This document shows, in pieces, positions 8,618-19,000 of a stretch of DNA of 64,000 nucleotides (positions are counted from its first letter, which is position 1; the number at the start of each line of letters is the position of its first letter). The position numbers and the translations under genes were made by a program. The notes beneath the pieces were generated by a model. It ran no database searches. It worked only from the letters and a program-made list of their open reading frames with translations, and was not told the DNA's origin. The stretch comes from Henricia sp. BOLD:AAB3569 (taxonomy: Eukaryota; Echinodermata; Asteroidea; Spinulosida; Echinasteridae), in assembly GCA_037783545.1 (NCBI GenBank), contig JBBELK010000096.1:1302001-1366000 (forward strand), in the 5' to 3' direction.

Positions 8618-9049
8618 ATGATTAAAATGGTGTCGATAGCGATGATGTTGGGTGGAGCCGTATTGAACGCGGTTGCATTTACTGGATCAAATTTCGTGTT
8701 TTCTAAACTCAGTAAAGACGACGGAGAACTTAAACGACACGACTTGGCGTTAGAACAACTTACAGACGCTAAGGAACAATTTAAAGAGAGCCGCGATAAA
8801 TATTTAGATTACTTAAACGATCGGCTCATAAAAGAAGCCCACGCTCAGCGTACTTTTAGCGACGTCGACGAGGCGCTGTACGAGTATAACCAGCTCACCG
8901 GCGAAGATAAAAAAATGCCGGTAGGGTTATCTCGCGAGCCGAAATTGTCCGACTTTTACGCCAAGCCAGAACACGTAAAAGATAGAGAGCTAGTATTCAT
9001 CGTGGGAGGTCTGGGTTTACTGACATTTTTGGTTTACAAATATATCTAA
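8618..9049 (+). CDS. Conserved small membrane protein with two terminal hydrophobic segments
   Basis: A 143-residue protein with an N-terminal hydrophobic segment (about 4-26, including GGAVLNAVAFTGSNFVF), a charged helical middle carrying RHDLALEQL (about 47-55) and FSDVDEAL.EY, then EPKLSDFY, and a C-terminal membrane helix (about 123-141). I recognise this arrangement from invertebrate Polinton-like elements, where it is found beside the integrase. No catalytic motif is visible. It lies 7 bases upstream of the integrase on the same strand, so the two may share a transcript. Function unknown; a virion or membrane role is plausible. Confidence 0.65.
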   Translation: MIKMVSIAMMLGGAVLNAVAFTGSNFVFSKLSKDDGELKRHDLALEQLTDAKEQFKESRDKYLDYLNDRLIKEAHAQRTFSDVDEALYEYNQLTGEDKKMPVGLSREPKLSDFYAKPEHVKDRELVFIVGGLGLLTFLVYKYI

Positions 9050-9056
9050 ATTAAAT

Positions 9057-10052
9057 ATGAGTATGAACGACGAGAAATTTCGCAAGTTGTATTACGGGCC
9101 GAGGGGATACTGGAAGGGCGATGGTGCGGTTAAAAATTTAGCTAAAAAAGCAAAGACTAGTGAATCGGAATCTAGAAATTGGTTGCGCAAACAAGCAATG
9201 TGGCAAATTTATCTGCCCCCTTCGACGTATATACCTAGACCTACTTCTTTAAATTCTAGTTACGGCGTACCAAACGTAGTGCATCAGGCCGACTTGTTGT
9301 TTTTGCCCTACGACAAGTTAAAGTCTAAAACTTTCAAATACGCGTTGACGGTCGTGGACGTCGCGAGTAGATATAAAGAAGCCGAGCCACTAACTTCTAA
9401 GACCGCGGATCAAGTTACCGACGCCATCAACAAAATTTATAAGCGATCGCCTTTGACGTGGCCAAAGATTATTAAAGTAGATCCGGGTAGAGAATTTATG
9501 GGTAGTTTTACCGCGCTAATGAGTAAAAATGGCGCTATAGTACAACGCGGCATACCCGGATTACATCGAGCCCAGGGTATAGTAGAGAGATTTAACAGGT
9601 CATTAGCTGAGGTATTGTTCGGCCATCAATACTCGAAAGAAATGCTAGACCCAAAGTCTAGAAATACAGAGTGGGTAAAGAGACTCCCCGACGTAATCAA
9701 AGCTATGAATGACGAGGTGACGCGTTTGATCGGTAAGAAGCCTATAGACGCCATTAAATTAAAGCGAGTCGAACAGACACCCGCAGCACCCGGCGTTAAA
9801 GAGACGCCGTTGGAAATTGGTAAAGATTTAGTGAGATACATGTATCAGCCGGGTGAATCAGAGGGTGGCGAAAGGAGGCGAGCGACAGATCCCATATGGT
9901 CTCTTTCAACGTTTACGATCAAAGAGTACACGCGCGCGCGTGGCCAACCAATCTTGTATTATTTAAACGACCCCGCTCCAAAGAGGTCTTTTGTGCGACA
10001 AGAGCTTCAAGTAGCGCCCGCGGGCACGGAGCTGCCGCCCTCTGTAGAGTAG
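9057..10052 (+). CDS. Polinton-type rve (retroviral-like) integrase
   Basis: A 331-residue DDE integrase that would join the element's ends to host DNA. The catalytic triad is D79 (in HQADLLFL), D142 (in VDPGREFM) and E177 (in QGIVERFN), with 34 residues between the last two. The N-terminus carries the YYGP.GYWKG.GAVKNLAKKAK segment usual for these integrases, without an HHCC zinc finger. The C-terminal third (about 265-331) is a basic SH3-like region. All key residues are intact. The 3' end overlaps the convergent polymerase gene by 46 bases (10007-10052), so both C-termini are coded by the same DNA. Confidence 0.9.
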   Translation: MSMNDEKFRKLYYGPRGYWKGDGAVKNLAKKAKTSESESRNWLRKQAMWQIYLPPSTYIPRPTSLNSSYGVPNVVHQADLLFLPYDKLKSKTFKYALTVVDVASRYKEAEPLTSKTADQVTDAINKIYKRSPLTWPKIIKVDPGREFMGSFTALMSKNGAIVQRGIPGLHRAQGIVERFNRSLAEVLFGHQYSKEMLDPKSRNTEWVKRLPDVIKAMNDEVTRLIGKKPIDAIKLKRVEQTPAAPGVKETPLEIGKDLVRYMYQPGESEGGERRRATDPIWSLSTFTIKEYTRARGQPILYYLNDPAPKRSFVRQELQVAPAGTELPPSVE

Positions 10053-13000
10053 TGTCCGTACGCTAGTGTATTTATGCCGTCGTTTAAAAGAAATCTCTTT
10101 GTATCCAGAGGCGAAATCGCTAACTTGTTTTGAGTGATTGAGTAAATTTGATGTTTTTCGCTCTTTAAAATGTTTTGTTTTTCGTAAACCAGAGTAGATT
10201 TAAATAGAGATTTTTTGTACGAGTCTAGCGTCAGGTTGTCTCTGACCACCGCCCTTTTAATACCTTTTGCCTTTTTGATGACGTCTCGCTCCGTCTGAAT
10301 GGCGTACAGTTTCGGTCTGATGCACACCGCCTCTATAATCTGTTGTCCAGCGACCTCGTCTTTAAATTTTCCTATGACCTTTTTATTAGAGTCGTCGTAC
10401 AGCTCGTGATTTTCGGGATAATTTGAAAAGTCGTACAAGCGCTTATACTTTGCCATGTCGGCGTACACGTCGTCCGTTTTAATTTCCAAGAGAAGGCTGT
10501 CGGTGTCGGTGTACACTAGACTCGCGTTATCTAAATACTTGCTTTTCAAATGATTGTAATAAAAGTCGTACATTAACGTTTTCGACGAGTCGAGGATAGT
10601 CATTCCGCAGTAGATTGGCTTGTCCAGTACCGTCTTTGTCCTATACATGTTGACCATTGCCAATTTGCAGTCTTCAAAGACGGTAGTGGATTCGTAATTT
10701 GGCAACGAGCACATTTTCGAAAGCTTCTTTTCGTCTTCTAATCTGACTAACTCGGAGTTTAGTCGATTACGCACGTTTTCCATCGTCTTTCCAAAGACCG
10801 AATTGTTCATCAGCTTGAAAAAGTCTTTTTCAAAATCCGATTTTGATTCTTTGCGCAGCTGAGTGTTTTTGTCGATGTACGACTTCATCCAATCAGTTTG
10901 CTTGAACGATAAAATTCTGTGAATCTTGGTCAATCTTAATCCTAGGTTGAGATACAATTTTAGGGTCTGATAGTGAACGACGTATTTAGTTCTATTTTTC
11001 AGAGTGCACGTTAACTTGTCCACGTCGGGCGGTGACAAGTCGTTTTTCTCAATTAGTCGTCGTTGGTAATCCGAAAACCACTCTTGAGATACGTTCAAGT
11101 TTTCCGGAGCTAGAGGATAGTCGTTGTGCTCGTCGTGTAATTCTTTTGGATATTCCAAGTCCACTTCCAAAATGTATCCCCTCTCGGATTGAGCTTCCAA
11201 TATCTTTAGTACGTCTTCCGTAAAGAATTTAATCTTTCTGTCGGTAAGCCATTTAAAGTCGCCGACTGGCAGCGGTTGAGACATTGCCCACCCGTACAGA
11301 TTATTGGCGTCCAAATATTGTATAAACGTGCTCGGTTTTGTTTCGTCGTAATCTTGCAAGTACTTGTTGTTTGCTCTTACGTATCTCTTGGAGCCGACGC
11401 TAGAAATTCCACCCCTTATCCCGCGCTCTACAAAAAGATACATGTCGTAATCCGTCAGTAGTTCTAGTTGAGCCTTTGAATGTTTGAGCAGAGCGTCCCA
11501 GCTGAGACCCGGCGATGTAAAGTAATTGGCCGGGTCTAACCCGTAGTGCTCTAGGCAAGTCTGTCTAAAGTTTTGGAAAATGTCCGCCAAGAGTAAAGTG
11601 TCGGTCTGTACGTACAGGTCGTGATATTCTCCCATATTTGAGATTTCAAATTCTCGCCAAGCTCTTTGAGCGTGCAGGTAGTCCTCGTCGGATACGTTAC
11701 CGTTGTTTAACTTGCTATAAAATTTTGATTTTGGAGGTAATTTAGTCTCTTTAAATTTGTCAAAAGAGTCCATGTACTCGTAAGGATAAACGCCCTTTTT
11801 CAAGATCAACTTGAATTTTTCTTCGTCTTGAGTCAGAGTTTTGAGCAAGTTAAATTGCTCTCTGGGGCATATTTTACTAAGCTTATCTAGCGAGCTAGCT
11901 AAAAAGTGAAACGAGTCGACGAATCTCAGTTGACCTAGAGAAAAAGAAATGTATTTTTCGGACGTCTTTGGTATACAAAAAATGTCGCCGCTAAATTCAG
12001 AAATTCCTTGCATGAGCAAGTGCGCGTCGTAATTTTCCAAATTGTGAAAAAAGACTGGTATTTTAGTTATTTTTGGTTTGATGGATAGTTTCAGATTACA
12101 AGCGTTGTGAGCCGCGCCCCTAAAGTTGCCGGTTATATGACAGTGGTCTCTCACCTTTGAGAAAGACTGAGTTTCCTTTTGGCATTTTTCGCACCAGTAA
12201 ATGTCTTTACCATTCCGTTTTACTTTCTTTGACTTTGGTAACTCGCACGTGCACTTTGATAGATCTAGTTGCCTGATTGGGTACTCGCAAATCCAACAAT
12301 TTTTTGACTCGTTAAATTTATCCTCGTCTTCTTTCGTGTAAATCATGTTTCGAGCATTTTCCTTTTCAAAAAGTTTGTTTATGTCAGATTCCTCTCTCTG
12401 TAAGTTTTCTAGTAGATGTCCAACCGCGTTTTCGCCCCTATAATATTTTTTACTGAGTAGGTACCCGTCGTGTCTGACTACTACGTAAGACCACCCGCAA
12501 GCCACGTGTTTTTGAGTTTTGATGGTAGCGTTACCCGCTTTTTCTTCGTGAGGCACGATGAGAGATTCAAAGTCTGCGTAAATTACAAACGGAGTCGGCA
12601 TTTTATGCTGCGTGTTTTTAAATTTTATGACGTCTCTTCTGCGATTGTATCTATCCAATTCCGTAGATGGCATGACTATTCTGCTAGCCTTTTGTTTAAC
12701 GCCGAAGCAATCAATTTTGTGTTTGTCTAATATCATTTGACTGCCAAAATGCCGCAGACAGCGGACGCAAACATATTTCTTTTCCTTGTGCTTGTTTTCG
12801 CTAAAAAATAATTTGTTTATATTTTTGATCCAGCAGTAGTGGTTTTTATCATCCTCCGAATATAACATCAGGTTAATGACTTCACCCGACGCGCTTGCCG
12901 TAATGTAGAGGGGGTATATTCCATTCTTTTCGTCGTAACCAAACACGTTAATATTCATGTCGTTTTGTTTTTCAATCTTAGAGATTTGACTTATTGGGGT

Positions 13001-13969
13001 TGGAAAAGTTATGCCTTTAAAATTTAGCCCGTCTTCTTCTTTATAAATTGTTATACGATCGCGATTAATTCTACGCTTTAATTTCTTAGTAACGTCATCT
13101 AAAAACTTGTCTTTAAATTTCCCAAGCGCGGCTCTTAACGCCCATCTTATACATTTATCGTCGACGTTTTTCACGTTAACGACGGCCTTTTTATTTTTTA
13201 TGTAGTCTGGTAATTCTATGTAAGAGCTGCCCCTAATTGGCTTGTATTCCGTAAAGTTTATGTACAGAGTGTTTAGCTTAAACACGGACCACCCGCTCTT
13301 TTCAGTCTGAAATTCTTCTAGTTTCGCCTTTAGATTTTCTATAGTACTATTTAACGCTGGGCTAATGTCGCCGTTGTTTAAAACCAGTTCATTTCTCGTG
13401 CGGAATGTGATTTCTTTTTCTTCAATTTCCCCCTGCGAGTTTAATTTTCTTAGAGTTACACGTAATCCCAACTGAAAATTATAATTTGGTTTGTTCCGCA
13501 TCATTTCAAGCATTTTACCGGAAATTTTATTTCTGTTGTATTTAAAGAAATTGACGTAATCTAAATTCTCGCGACCAATTTTTATTTCGTAATTTTGAAT
13601 TACGTTGGCAAAGCGTTGAGGCACTATTCCCCCAAAATCGATTGGCTTTATGACCCCGCTGTATATAGGCCGCCAATAATTTCTTATCGACTCTAAGTAA
13701 TCGCCCTTTGTATACTTGTTATTTTTACCCGTGGCTTCAACCTTATTCATGTTATTCTTGCCGATTAGCGATAGCAGACTCTGTTTAGCTTGGCCCCTAA
13801 TATTTTTGAACTCATCCGCATATCGCTTGACCGTTTTTATTAGTTGCCTTCTCGTTCCAATTTTCTCACCGACGTCAATTACCGCCGGCAAGTTTTCGTC
13901 GCTAATAAATTTTGTGAGTCGTTTTTTGTTCCATCCAGAATATCCCGTTGGCTTGTGTCCACTTGCCAT
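10007..13969 (-). CDS. Protein-primed family B DNA polymerase
   Basis: A 1320-residue polymerase that would replicate the element. The exonuclease motifs are visible: ExoI YADFE (D466, E468), ExoII NLENYDAHLL (D648) and ExoIII YVQTDTLLLAD (D790). The polymerase motifs are A (YLDANNLYGWAM, D887), B (KLMNNSVFGKT, about 1052-1062) and C (YTDTDS, D1155 and D1157). Cysteine/histidine clusters at about 401-421 and 559-624 (including DHCHITGNFRGAAHNACN) look like zinc-binding insertions typical of Polinton polymerases. The about 450-residue N-terminal extension is expected to hold terminal-protein or accessory functions. No frameshift or stop is seen. The start at 13969 follows a TATATATATAAA stretch on the coding strand. 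The C-terminus overlaps the integrase. Confidence 0.92.
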   Translation of the reverse strand: MASGHKPTGYSGWNKKRLTKFISDENLPAVIDVGEKIGTRRQLIKTVKRYADEFKNIRGQAKQSLLSLIGKNNMNKVEATGKNNKYTKGDYLESIRNYWRPIYSGVIKPIDFGGIVPQRFANVIQNYEIKIGRENLDYVNFFKYNRNKISGKMLEMMRNKPNYNFQLGLRVTLRKLNSQGEIEEKEITFRTRNELVLNNGDISPALNSTIENLKAKLEEFQTEKSGWSVFKLNTLYINFTEYKPIRGSSYIELPDYIKNKKAVVNVKNVDDKCIRWALRAALGKFKDKFLDDVTKKLKRRINRDRITIYKEEDGLNFKGITFPTPISQISKIEKQNDMNINVFGYDEKNGIYPLYITASASGEVINLMLYSEDDKNHYCWIKNINKLFFSENKHKEKKYVCVRCLRHFGSQMILDKHKIDCFGVKQKASRIVMPSTELDRYNRRRDVIKFKNTQHKMPTPFVIYADFESLIVPHEEKAGNATIKTQKHVACGWSYVVVRHDGYLLSKKYYRGENAVGHLLENLQREESDINKLFEKENARNMIYTKEDEDKFNESKNCWICEYPIRQLDLSKCTCELPKSKKVKRNGKDIYWCEKCQKETQSFSKVRDHCHITGNFRGAAHNACNLKLSIKPKITKIPVFFHNLENYDAHLLMQGISEFSGDIFCIPKTSEKYISFSLGQLRFVDSFHFLASSLDKLSKICPREQFNLLKTLTQDEEKFKLILKKGVYPYEYMDSFDKFKETKLPPKSKFYSKLNNGNVSDEDYLHAQRAWREFEISNMGEYHDLYVQTDTLLLADIFQNFRQTCLEHYGLDPANYFTSPGLSWDALLKHSKAQLELLTDYDMYLFVERGIRGGISSVGSKRYVRANNKYLQDYDETKPSTFIQYLDANNLYGWAMSQPLPVGDFKWLTDRKIKFFTEDVLKILEAQSERGYILEVDLEYPKELHDEHNDYPLAPENLNVSQEWFSDYQRRLIEKNDLSPPDVDKLTCTLKNRTKYVVHYQTLKLYLNLGLRLTKIHRILSFKQTDWMKSYIDKNTQLRKESKSDFEKDFFKLMNNSVFGKTMENVRNRLNSELVRLEDEKKLSKMCSLPNYESTTVFEDCKLAMVNMYRTKTVLDKPIYCGMTILDSSKTLMYDFYYNHLKSKYLDNASLVYTDTDSLLLEIKTDDVYADMAKYKRLYDFSNYPENHELYDDSNKKVIGKFKDEVAGQQIIEAVCIRPKLYAIQTERDVIKKAKGIKRAVVRDNLTLDSYKKSLFKSTLVYEKQNILKSEKHQIYSITQNKLAISPLDTKRFLLNDGINTLAYGHYSTEGGSSVPAGAT

Positions 13970-14069
13970 ATTTATATATATAAAAGATAATCTTATGATA
14001 AATTTTAAAAAAATATCTCATTTTTCTTGGCACTTTAAATGACAAAATTAAAAAAAAAAAAAAAAAAAT

Positions 14070-14121
14070 GGGGCATTTGACACAAACTCAACGATATTTT
14101 TGAGTTTGTGTCAAATACCCC
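14070..14121. repeat. 21-bp-arm hairpin behind a poly-A run at the presumed element edge
   Basis: Arms 14070-14090 and 14101-14121 pair with a single mismatch around a 10-base loop; pairing continues a little beyond into flanking A and T runs. It follows about 20 adenines. It lies upstream of the polymerase gene, where no convergent gene exists, so it may mark the right end of the element or its terminal repeat rather than a terminator. This is inference. Confidence 0.4.
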
Positions 14122-14470
14122 GTTTTCTATACTACTACAGGATTTGCAACGACCCAACATTTGAATCAACCATTTTGATTGACAAAAACAAATACTCGAT
14201 ATAGATAAGTTAGAAATGGTTCCAACTGTCCAATGCGATGATTCCTCCGAAGAAAATGACATTTGAAGATGAACTTCTACAAATACGGGTGGAGTCGGGT
14301 CGCCACACTGCACCAGACTATCGATTTATTCTCATTGGTACGTTACGTCACAATTTTGAGAACTTTAACATAAATATGCAACATTAGCATCAAAAACATG
14401 TGATTGGTTCAGAGTAGTTTTGATTGGTACCCGCCATCCAATGTATACATGGAGTCGTTTGTTAATCCCA
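14122..14470. other. No gene seen; probable junction of element and host DNA
   Basis: This 350-base stretch has no convincing coding region. It contains ordinary AT-rich sequence with two TTGATTGG/GATTGGTAC repeats near 14,400-14,430. The true right boundary of the Polinton-like element probably lies in or near it, but no terminal inverted repeat could be recognised without the left end. Confidence 0.3.
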
Positions 14471-15621
14471 CACTGTTCAAAATGTCCGTATTTTTACGGA
14501 CAACATTTTATGCTACAGTCACACGGTCAAATACGTAAGCTGCGGATTTTTTATATTTTTTATCCGCAGAAAATCACTTAAAAACTGCGCAGAAAAGTTA
14601 AATTAGCCATGAAATACGGATAATTGCGGATGAATTACGGATAAATACGGACATTTACGCCTAAATGAAAAACAATTGCGGCAGGTGACATCTAATTTTT
14701 ACGGATGGTGCGGATAGTTACGGATGACTTTCGGATGACTTACGGAGACTTGCAGAGACTTACGGAGAGATACGGAGACTTACGGAAAGATGCGGTTTAC
14801 TTTCGCGTCCGCATTCTCCGATTTTCATCAGCAGCGGACGCGACGCCATTTCAGTCGCATTTTGGATGCCAAGAGGACAAGTTCTGCTCTATTTTTCACA
14901 AATATCTCAAGATTTTGTAGGACTGTCTACAAGATGTCTGGGAAGTCAGGAAAAGTTGACTGCGGAAGAAATGCGGATAGTTTACGGTACGGATAATTAC
15001 GGATGCATTGCGGATTTTTGACGGATTTTTTATCCGCGGGAACTTTAAGGATGCTGCGGATTCTGCGGATTAATTACGGATCCATTACGGATAGATACGG
15101 AATCTGCGGATTTTTTACGGACAAAAATCCGCAGCGTCCGCAAGATACGTATATGACCGTGTGACTGTAGCATTACGGAATTGTCAGGGTCATTTCCGTA
15201 ATTTTACGGACTGCACACGTAAAATCCGTATTTTTAATTGCACAAACATATTGGATAAACAGATTATTTCCGTAAAATTACGTATTTCCGTAAAATTTAT
15301 TCCGTAAATTTACGGAGCAGAAAAAAAGTTCTGGTAATTTTGCTGCCGGAATTTTTCCGAAAAACCCGTAAAATTTATTTACGGATTTTAAAAACAAAAT
15401 TTCCGTATTTTTACGGGGTTTCCGTATTTTTACGGAATTCACACTGTTTATTGAAGGACCGAGCTGCGTAATTTAACGGACATTGTTGAATAATCGGTAT
15501 TTTACGGATAAAACAACGGAATAATGGAATAATTCCGTAAATTTACGGAGAAAATCAAAATGTTCCGGTAATTTTGCTGCAGCACGATCCGTAAAAAAAA
15601 ACGGAGAAATTTTTAACAGTG
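14471..15621. mobile_element. MITE with CACTGTT...AACAGTG ends and TTTACGG-rich interior
   Basis: The ends CACTGTTCAAAA (14471) and TTTTTAACAGTG (to 15621) are inverted repeats, flanked by CA on both sides. The interior is packed with CCGTAAAA and TTTTACGG words in both orientations. A second element (14511-15172) is nested inside it near the left end. There is no coding capacity, so it must be a non-autonomous DNA transposon. It shares its terminal CACTG with elements at 26159, 41561 and 57034. Confidence 0.6.
14511..15172. mobile_element. Nested MITE with TGCTACAGTCACACGGTC ends and TTA duplication
   Basis: Terminal inverted repeats of about 26 bp (TGCTACAGTCACACGGTC...TACGTA) occupy 14511-14536 and 15147-15172 with one mismatch, flanked on both sides by TTA (14508-14510 and 15173-15175). 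A 3-bp TWA-type duplication points to the PIF/Harbinger group. The interior is made largely of TACGGAT and TGCGGAT words. No open frame of note. Confidence 0.7.
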
Positions 15622-15756
15622 CACGTTTATGGGTGCAAAAACAGATGTATATTTTTTGAGACATGTTTTCGCGACCACAAGCAGAAACATGTTTCCAAAG
15701 ACTATCGTGGATTCAACCAATAATCAGCCACAGAAGCCACATTAGTTGAACCAGTA

Positions 15757-15893
15757 TAGACCGTATCGAATAGCCGCCATTTCGTGGGGCAGTTTCTTTG
15801 TTCCTTGAGGACATGCATGGTTGCACATATTGTGCTTCCATTGTTGAACAGTTTAAGAAACGAAAGGTGCCCCACGCTATTCGATACGGTCTA
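15757..15893. mobile_element. Short MITE, TAGACCGTATCG ends
   Basis: A 137-bp near-palindromic element beginning TAGACCGTATCGAATAGC and ending with its inverse. A sister copy in the opposite internal orientation lies at 53260-53405. It is enclosed by a further inverted pair containing TTTTCGCGACCA (about 15665) and TGGTCGCGAAAA (about 15924). Confidence 0.7.
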
Positions 15894-15973
15894 TAATTAC
15901 GTAAGGAGCATGTTTCTCGTTATGGTCGCGAAAACACGCCCTGGTATCGCTGTCATTTGTATTTGTTATTTAG

Positions 15974-16075
15974 CCAACCGTAGCTTTCTTGGACGAGGCT
16001 AAACAAAATGGAATCGAGACAATAACTTCGGAGAGTTTTGCTGACAGCCCCACTATTCAAGTAGCAAACCTTAAG
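15974..16075 (+). CDS. GABBR2-like: Receptor exon: flytrap domain segment (first seen in window)
   Basis: A 34-codon exon, phase 0 on both sides, acceptor TTATTTAG and donor GTGAAA. It encodes [14 protein letters not shown]...VANLK, aligning by eye with the segment just before the (A)RII.G.F motif of GABA-B receptors. The acceptor placement is less certain than the donor. Confidence 0.75.
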
Positions 16076-19000
16076 GTGAAATAATTTCGTTGTTTTTTTG
16101 TTATCAAGATTGTAGGTCGCCGCTCAGTTAGTTTTGATAACTTTCATTTCTACTTATCAATTATCCGCTGCAAACTAATTACCAAGCGTAAATATATTCA
16201 AAATGGCCGCCATTTGATGTTAATCATTTTGCTTTATTATCAGGCAGTTGACCCCGGGATTATTTTGGCAAAAATATTAATTTTTTAAAAAGGCAAATGT
16301 GATTGGCCAAAAGTTAATACCAGGTCAAGCACCACAAATATTTCTACATTCATTGTACGAGTCTTCTCACCAACAGATCATGCTTTGTTAAAGAGGAAGA
16401 ATCCCCCTTGACAAAAATCCAGCATTTAGGCTTTTGTCGATAGTCCAAACATCCCTCTTGCCGACGTGGATTTTTATTATTTTTAATTGTCGGTTTTAAG
16501 TGGATAAATTGCAAGCAAAAATGCGCTTTTCGAAAATGAGATTTTCGCGATTTCTGAAACGATCATTAGGTATTCATGATATGCGCGTGACCCCGTGACG
16601 CAATCCTGAGAAAGAGAAGTCAAAACGATTGTTAGCTCCATACGTTTACACGCAAAAAACTTGGAAAACCGTCACTGTTAGATGGTGTTTTTTGAAGAAT
16701 TTGTTTGGTCCGAAAAGCCAGAGATATGCCCAGTAGCTGCGTGTTTGTATGTTTTACCAGACACTATGAAAAAAAAGAGCAGAATGATTTTCTTTTCTAT
16801 TACCAAGAGAGAGAAAAATGAGTCACTCATTCTATAACTTGTACGGCCGATGTTCAAACACGTGGGAACTACGCCCGCAGGGCACCGTACCATGCTGTAC
16901 ACAGACCCCTGTGAATGCCGTTCGTTCCATGACAAAAAAGCTTCATTGTGAGCCACAATTTCATCTTTTTTTTCACAAAACAGGTAATAGTAGATTGTTG
17001 TCATATTACATGAAGTGTTTTTCACGTTTGTATTTTGAATTACAAGGACAAAACAGGCATGATAAACATTCACTTCGTTTATTTTCCATTCAATACTGCA
17101 CGGACCGTTTTGTATGTTTCTCAGGATGACGTCAAAACCCTGTTGATAAACAAGCCAAGTGACCTCGAGCGTTTCAGAATTTCGGGTCAAGAGGGTCGGA
17201 ACTGCTTTACGTTTTAAGCAAAAGCCTGTCGATTTTTTTGTGAAAAAACATACACCTCCATGATAAACAGAAAAACAAAAAAAATGTGGAAGGGGGGATT
17301 CTAGCTGTTACTCCGAGTCAACCGCCCTGGCCCTGTGACTATACATTGCCAGAACGTGTTTACACGGCCTCCGGTTAAAACCTGAAATTTAGCTGATGTA
17401 ACGTGGCATGTTAGTCCATGGGCCAAGACACTTGTCGGTACCATATTGGGGGACAAAGGCTCATCATATTTTTTTGAAAGATGACCACATTGGGCACATT
17501 TTTTGGTATGATGGACATTCTCAAGTGGTAGTTTTATACCATTTTGTTAAAAAAACAGGGTTTTTGGGACAAAATCACGTTTTTAAATATTTTCCTTATA
17601 AAAAGAGTTTGCAGGCTTAAATGAAAAATCTAACAAGTGGATATTGTGAGCAGTGGAATCGTTGATTTCTTTAAATGGTTTGTTTTATCTTTTTTGCAAT
17701 GGTTGCCATGGCAACAGCCGTTTTGGGGCAAAAAACACAATTTTTGGTAATAAAACTTTACAAATTTTTATTTCAGGATTCATATGGAATATGGGTTACT
17801 TCCAACGGCAAACCCATTCTGAGATACCCAGGCAGTTTTTAGGTACCATATTTAGGCGCTACAGGCGAAATAGTACATTTTTGGACAAAAACGTCATTTG
17901 AGATTCGTCGTTTTGGGGTAAATTCACGTGTTATTTTATTATTATTTTCTGCTAAAAATGGTATGTGTACACCAACACAAACATATCGCGACAAGCAGAA
18001 GCGTTGATTTTTTTTTAAGGCTTATTAATCTTTGTCTCAATGGTTAAACATTACAATAGCCATTTCGGGGCAAAACCACAATTTTTGGTAATTTAAAACT
18101 CCACATTCAAGGATTCATATAGAATACTAGAGTCTTTCCAACTGCAACCCCACTCTGAGATACGCAGACAAGTCACACCCAAGTTCATGTACCAGGTATC
18201 TGATTGTTTGACAACGAGAAATGTAGTGACTCCAAGTTGAGCTGACCTCATGATTCACTTGACTGATTTTTATGTGATAAAGATGCGATAAAGACTATTT
18301 TTTCATGTAAGAAATTCCCTATCAGGATCCGGGGAAACATAGATTCTGAGGTTGCCAGGTTTGACCTGGACGCTTTCTTTTGGACACCCTGTATATTTAG
18401 TGACAGTGAACCGCTGATGACAGTTTATATTAGGAGTGACAGGTCATCATAATGGCGAGGCATACCCCTGTCAACCACTACTGTGAGTGGCAGGCAGTGT
18501 GAGTGGCAGGCAACTGGTGGTATGCCACCGGCTGCTTTTATGGTGGTCCGGTGGTGGTTTTAGAATGGCTGGCCAGTGGTTTTCTGGCGGTTTTAGAGTG
18601 GCAGACCACTGGTGGTTTGCCACTGGCTACCGCTAGTGGTTTGCTGGCAGTTTTATAATGGCTGACCAATGGTGGTGTGACGCTGGCTACCGCTAGTGGT
18701 CCGCTGGCGGTTTAGAGCGACATACCACTGGTAGTTTGCCGCTGGCTACCACTAGTGGTCCACTGGTAGTTTAGGAGCGGCAGACCACTCGTGGTTTGAC
18801 GCTGCCGCTAGGTGTCTGCTGGCGGTTTAGAGCGACAGACCACTGGTGGTTTGCCGCTGGCTACCGCTAGTGGTCCACTGGTAGTTCAGGAGCGGCAGAC
18901 CACTCGTGGTTTGACGCTGCCGCTAGGTGTCTGCTGGCGGTTTAGGTGCGACATACCACTGGTGGTTTGCTGCTGGCCACCGCTAGTTGTCTGCTGGCAG

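Larger units (their letters stand above)
1..14130. mobile_element. Polinton/Maverick-class (adintovirus-like) integrated element, left end outside window
   Basis: A gene-dense, almost intron-free block encodes the hallmark set of Polinton/Maverick elements and their adintovirus relatives: protein-primed polymerase B (10007-13969), rve integrase (9057-10052), jelly-roll major capsid protein (7295-8566) and packaging ATPase (6673-7293), with small membrane proteins between them. Genes lie on both strands with tiny gaps. The next host feature to the right is a receptor exon at 15974, so the element probably sits in or just upstream of that gene. I could not find terminal inverted repeats or a 6-bp target duplication; the left end is beyond the window and the right end is only guessed to be near the hairpin at 14070-14121. 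No adenain-like protease is visible. An assembly join to viral DNA cannot be excluded. Confidence 0.85.

Noticed and set aside
16678..17190. 170-codon minus-strand frame shared in part with 27828-28196
   Set aside because: It lies in repeat R1; differences between copies change amino acids and no known domain is visible, so chance openness in a repeat is more likely.
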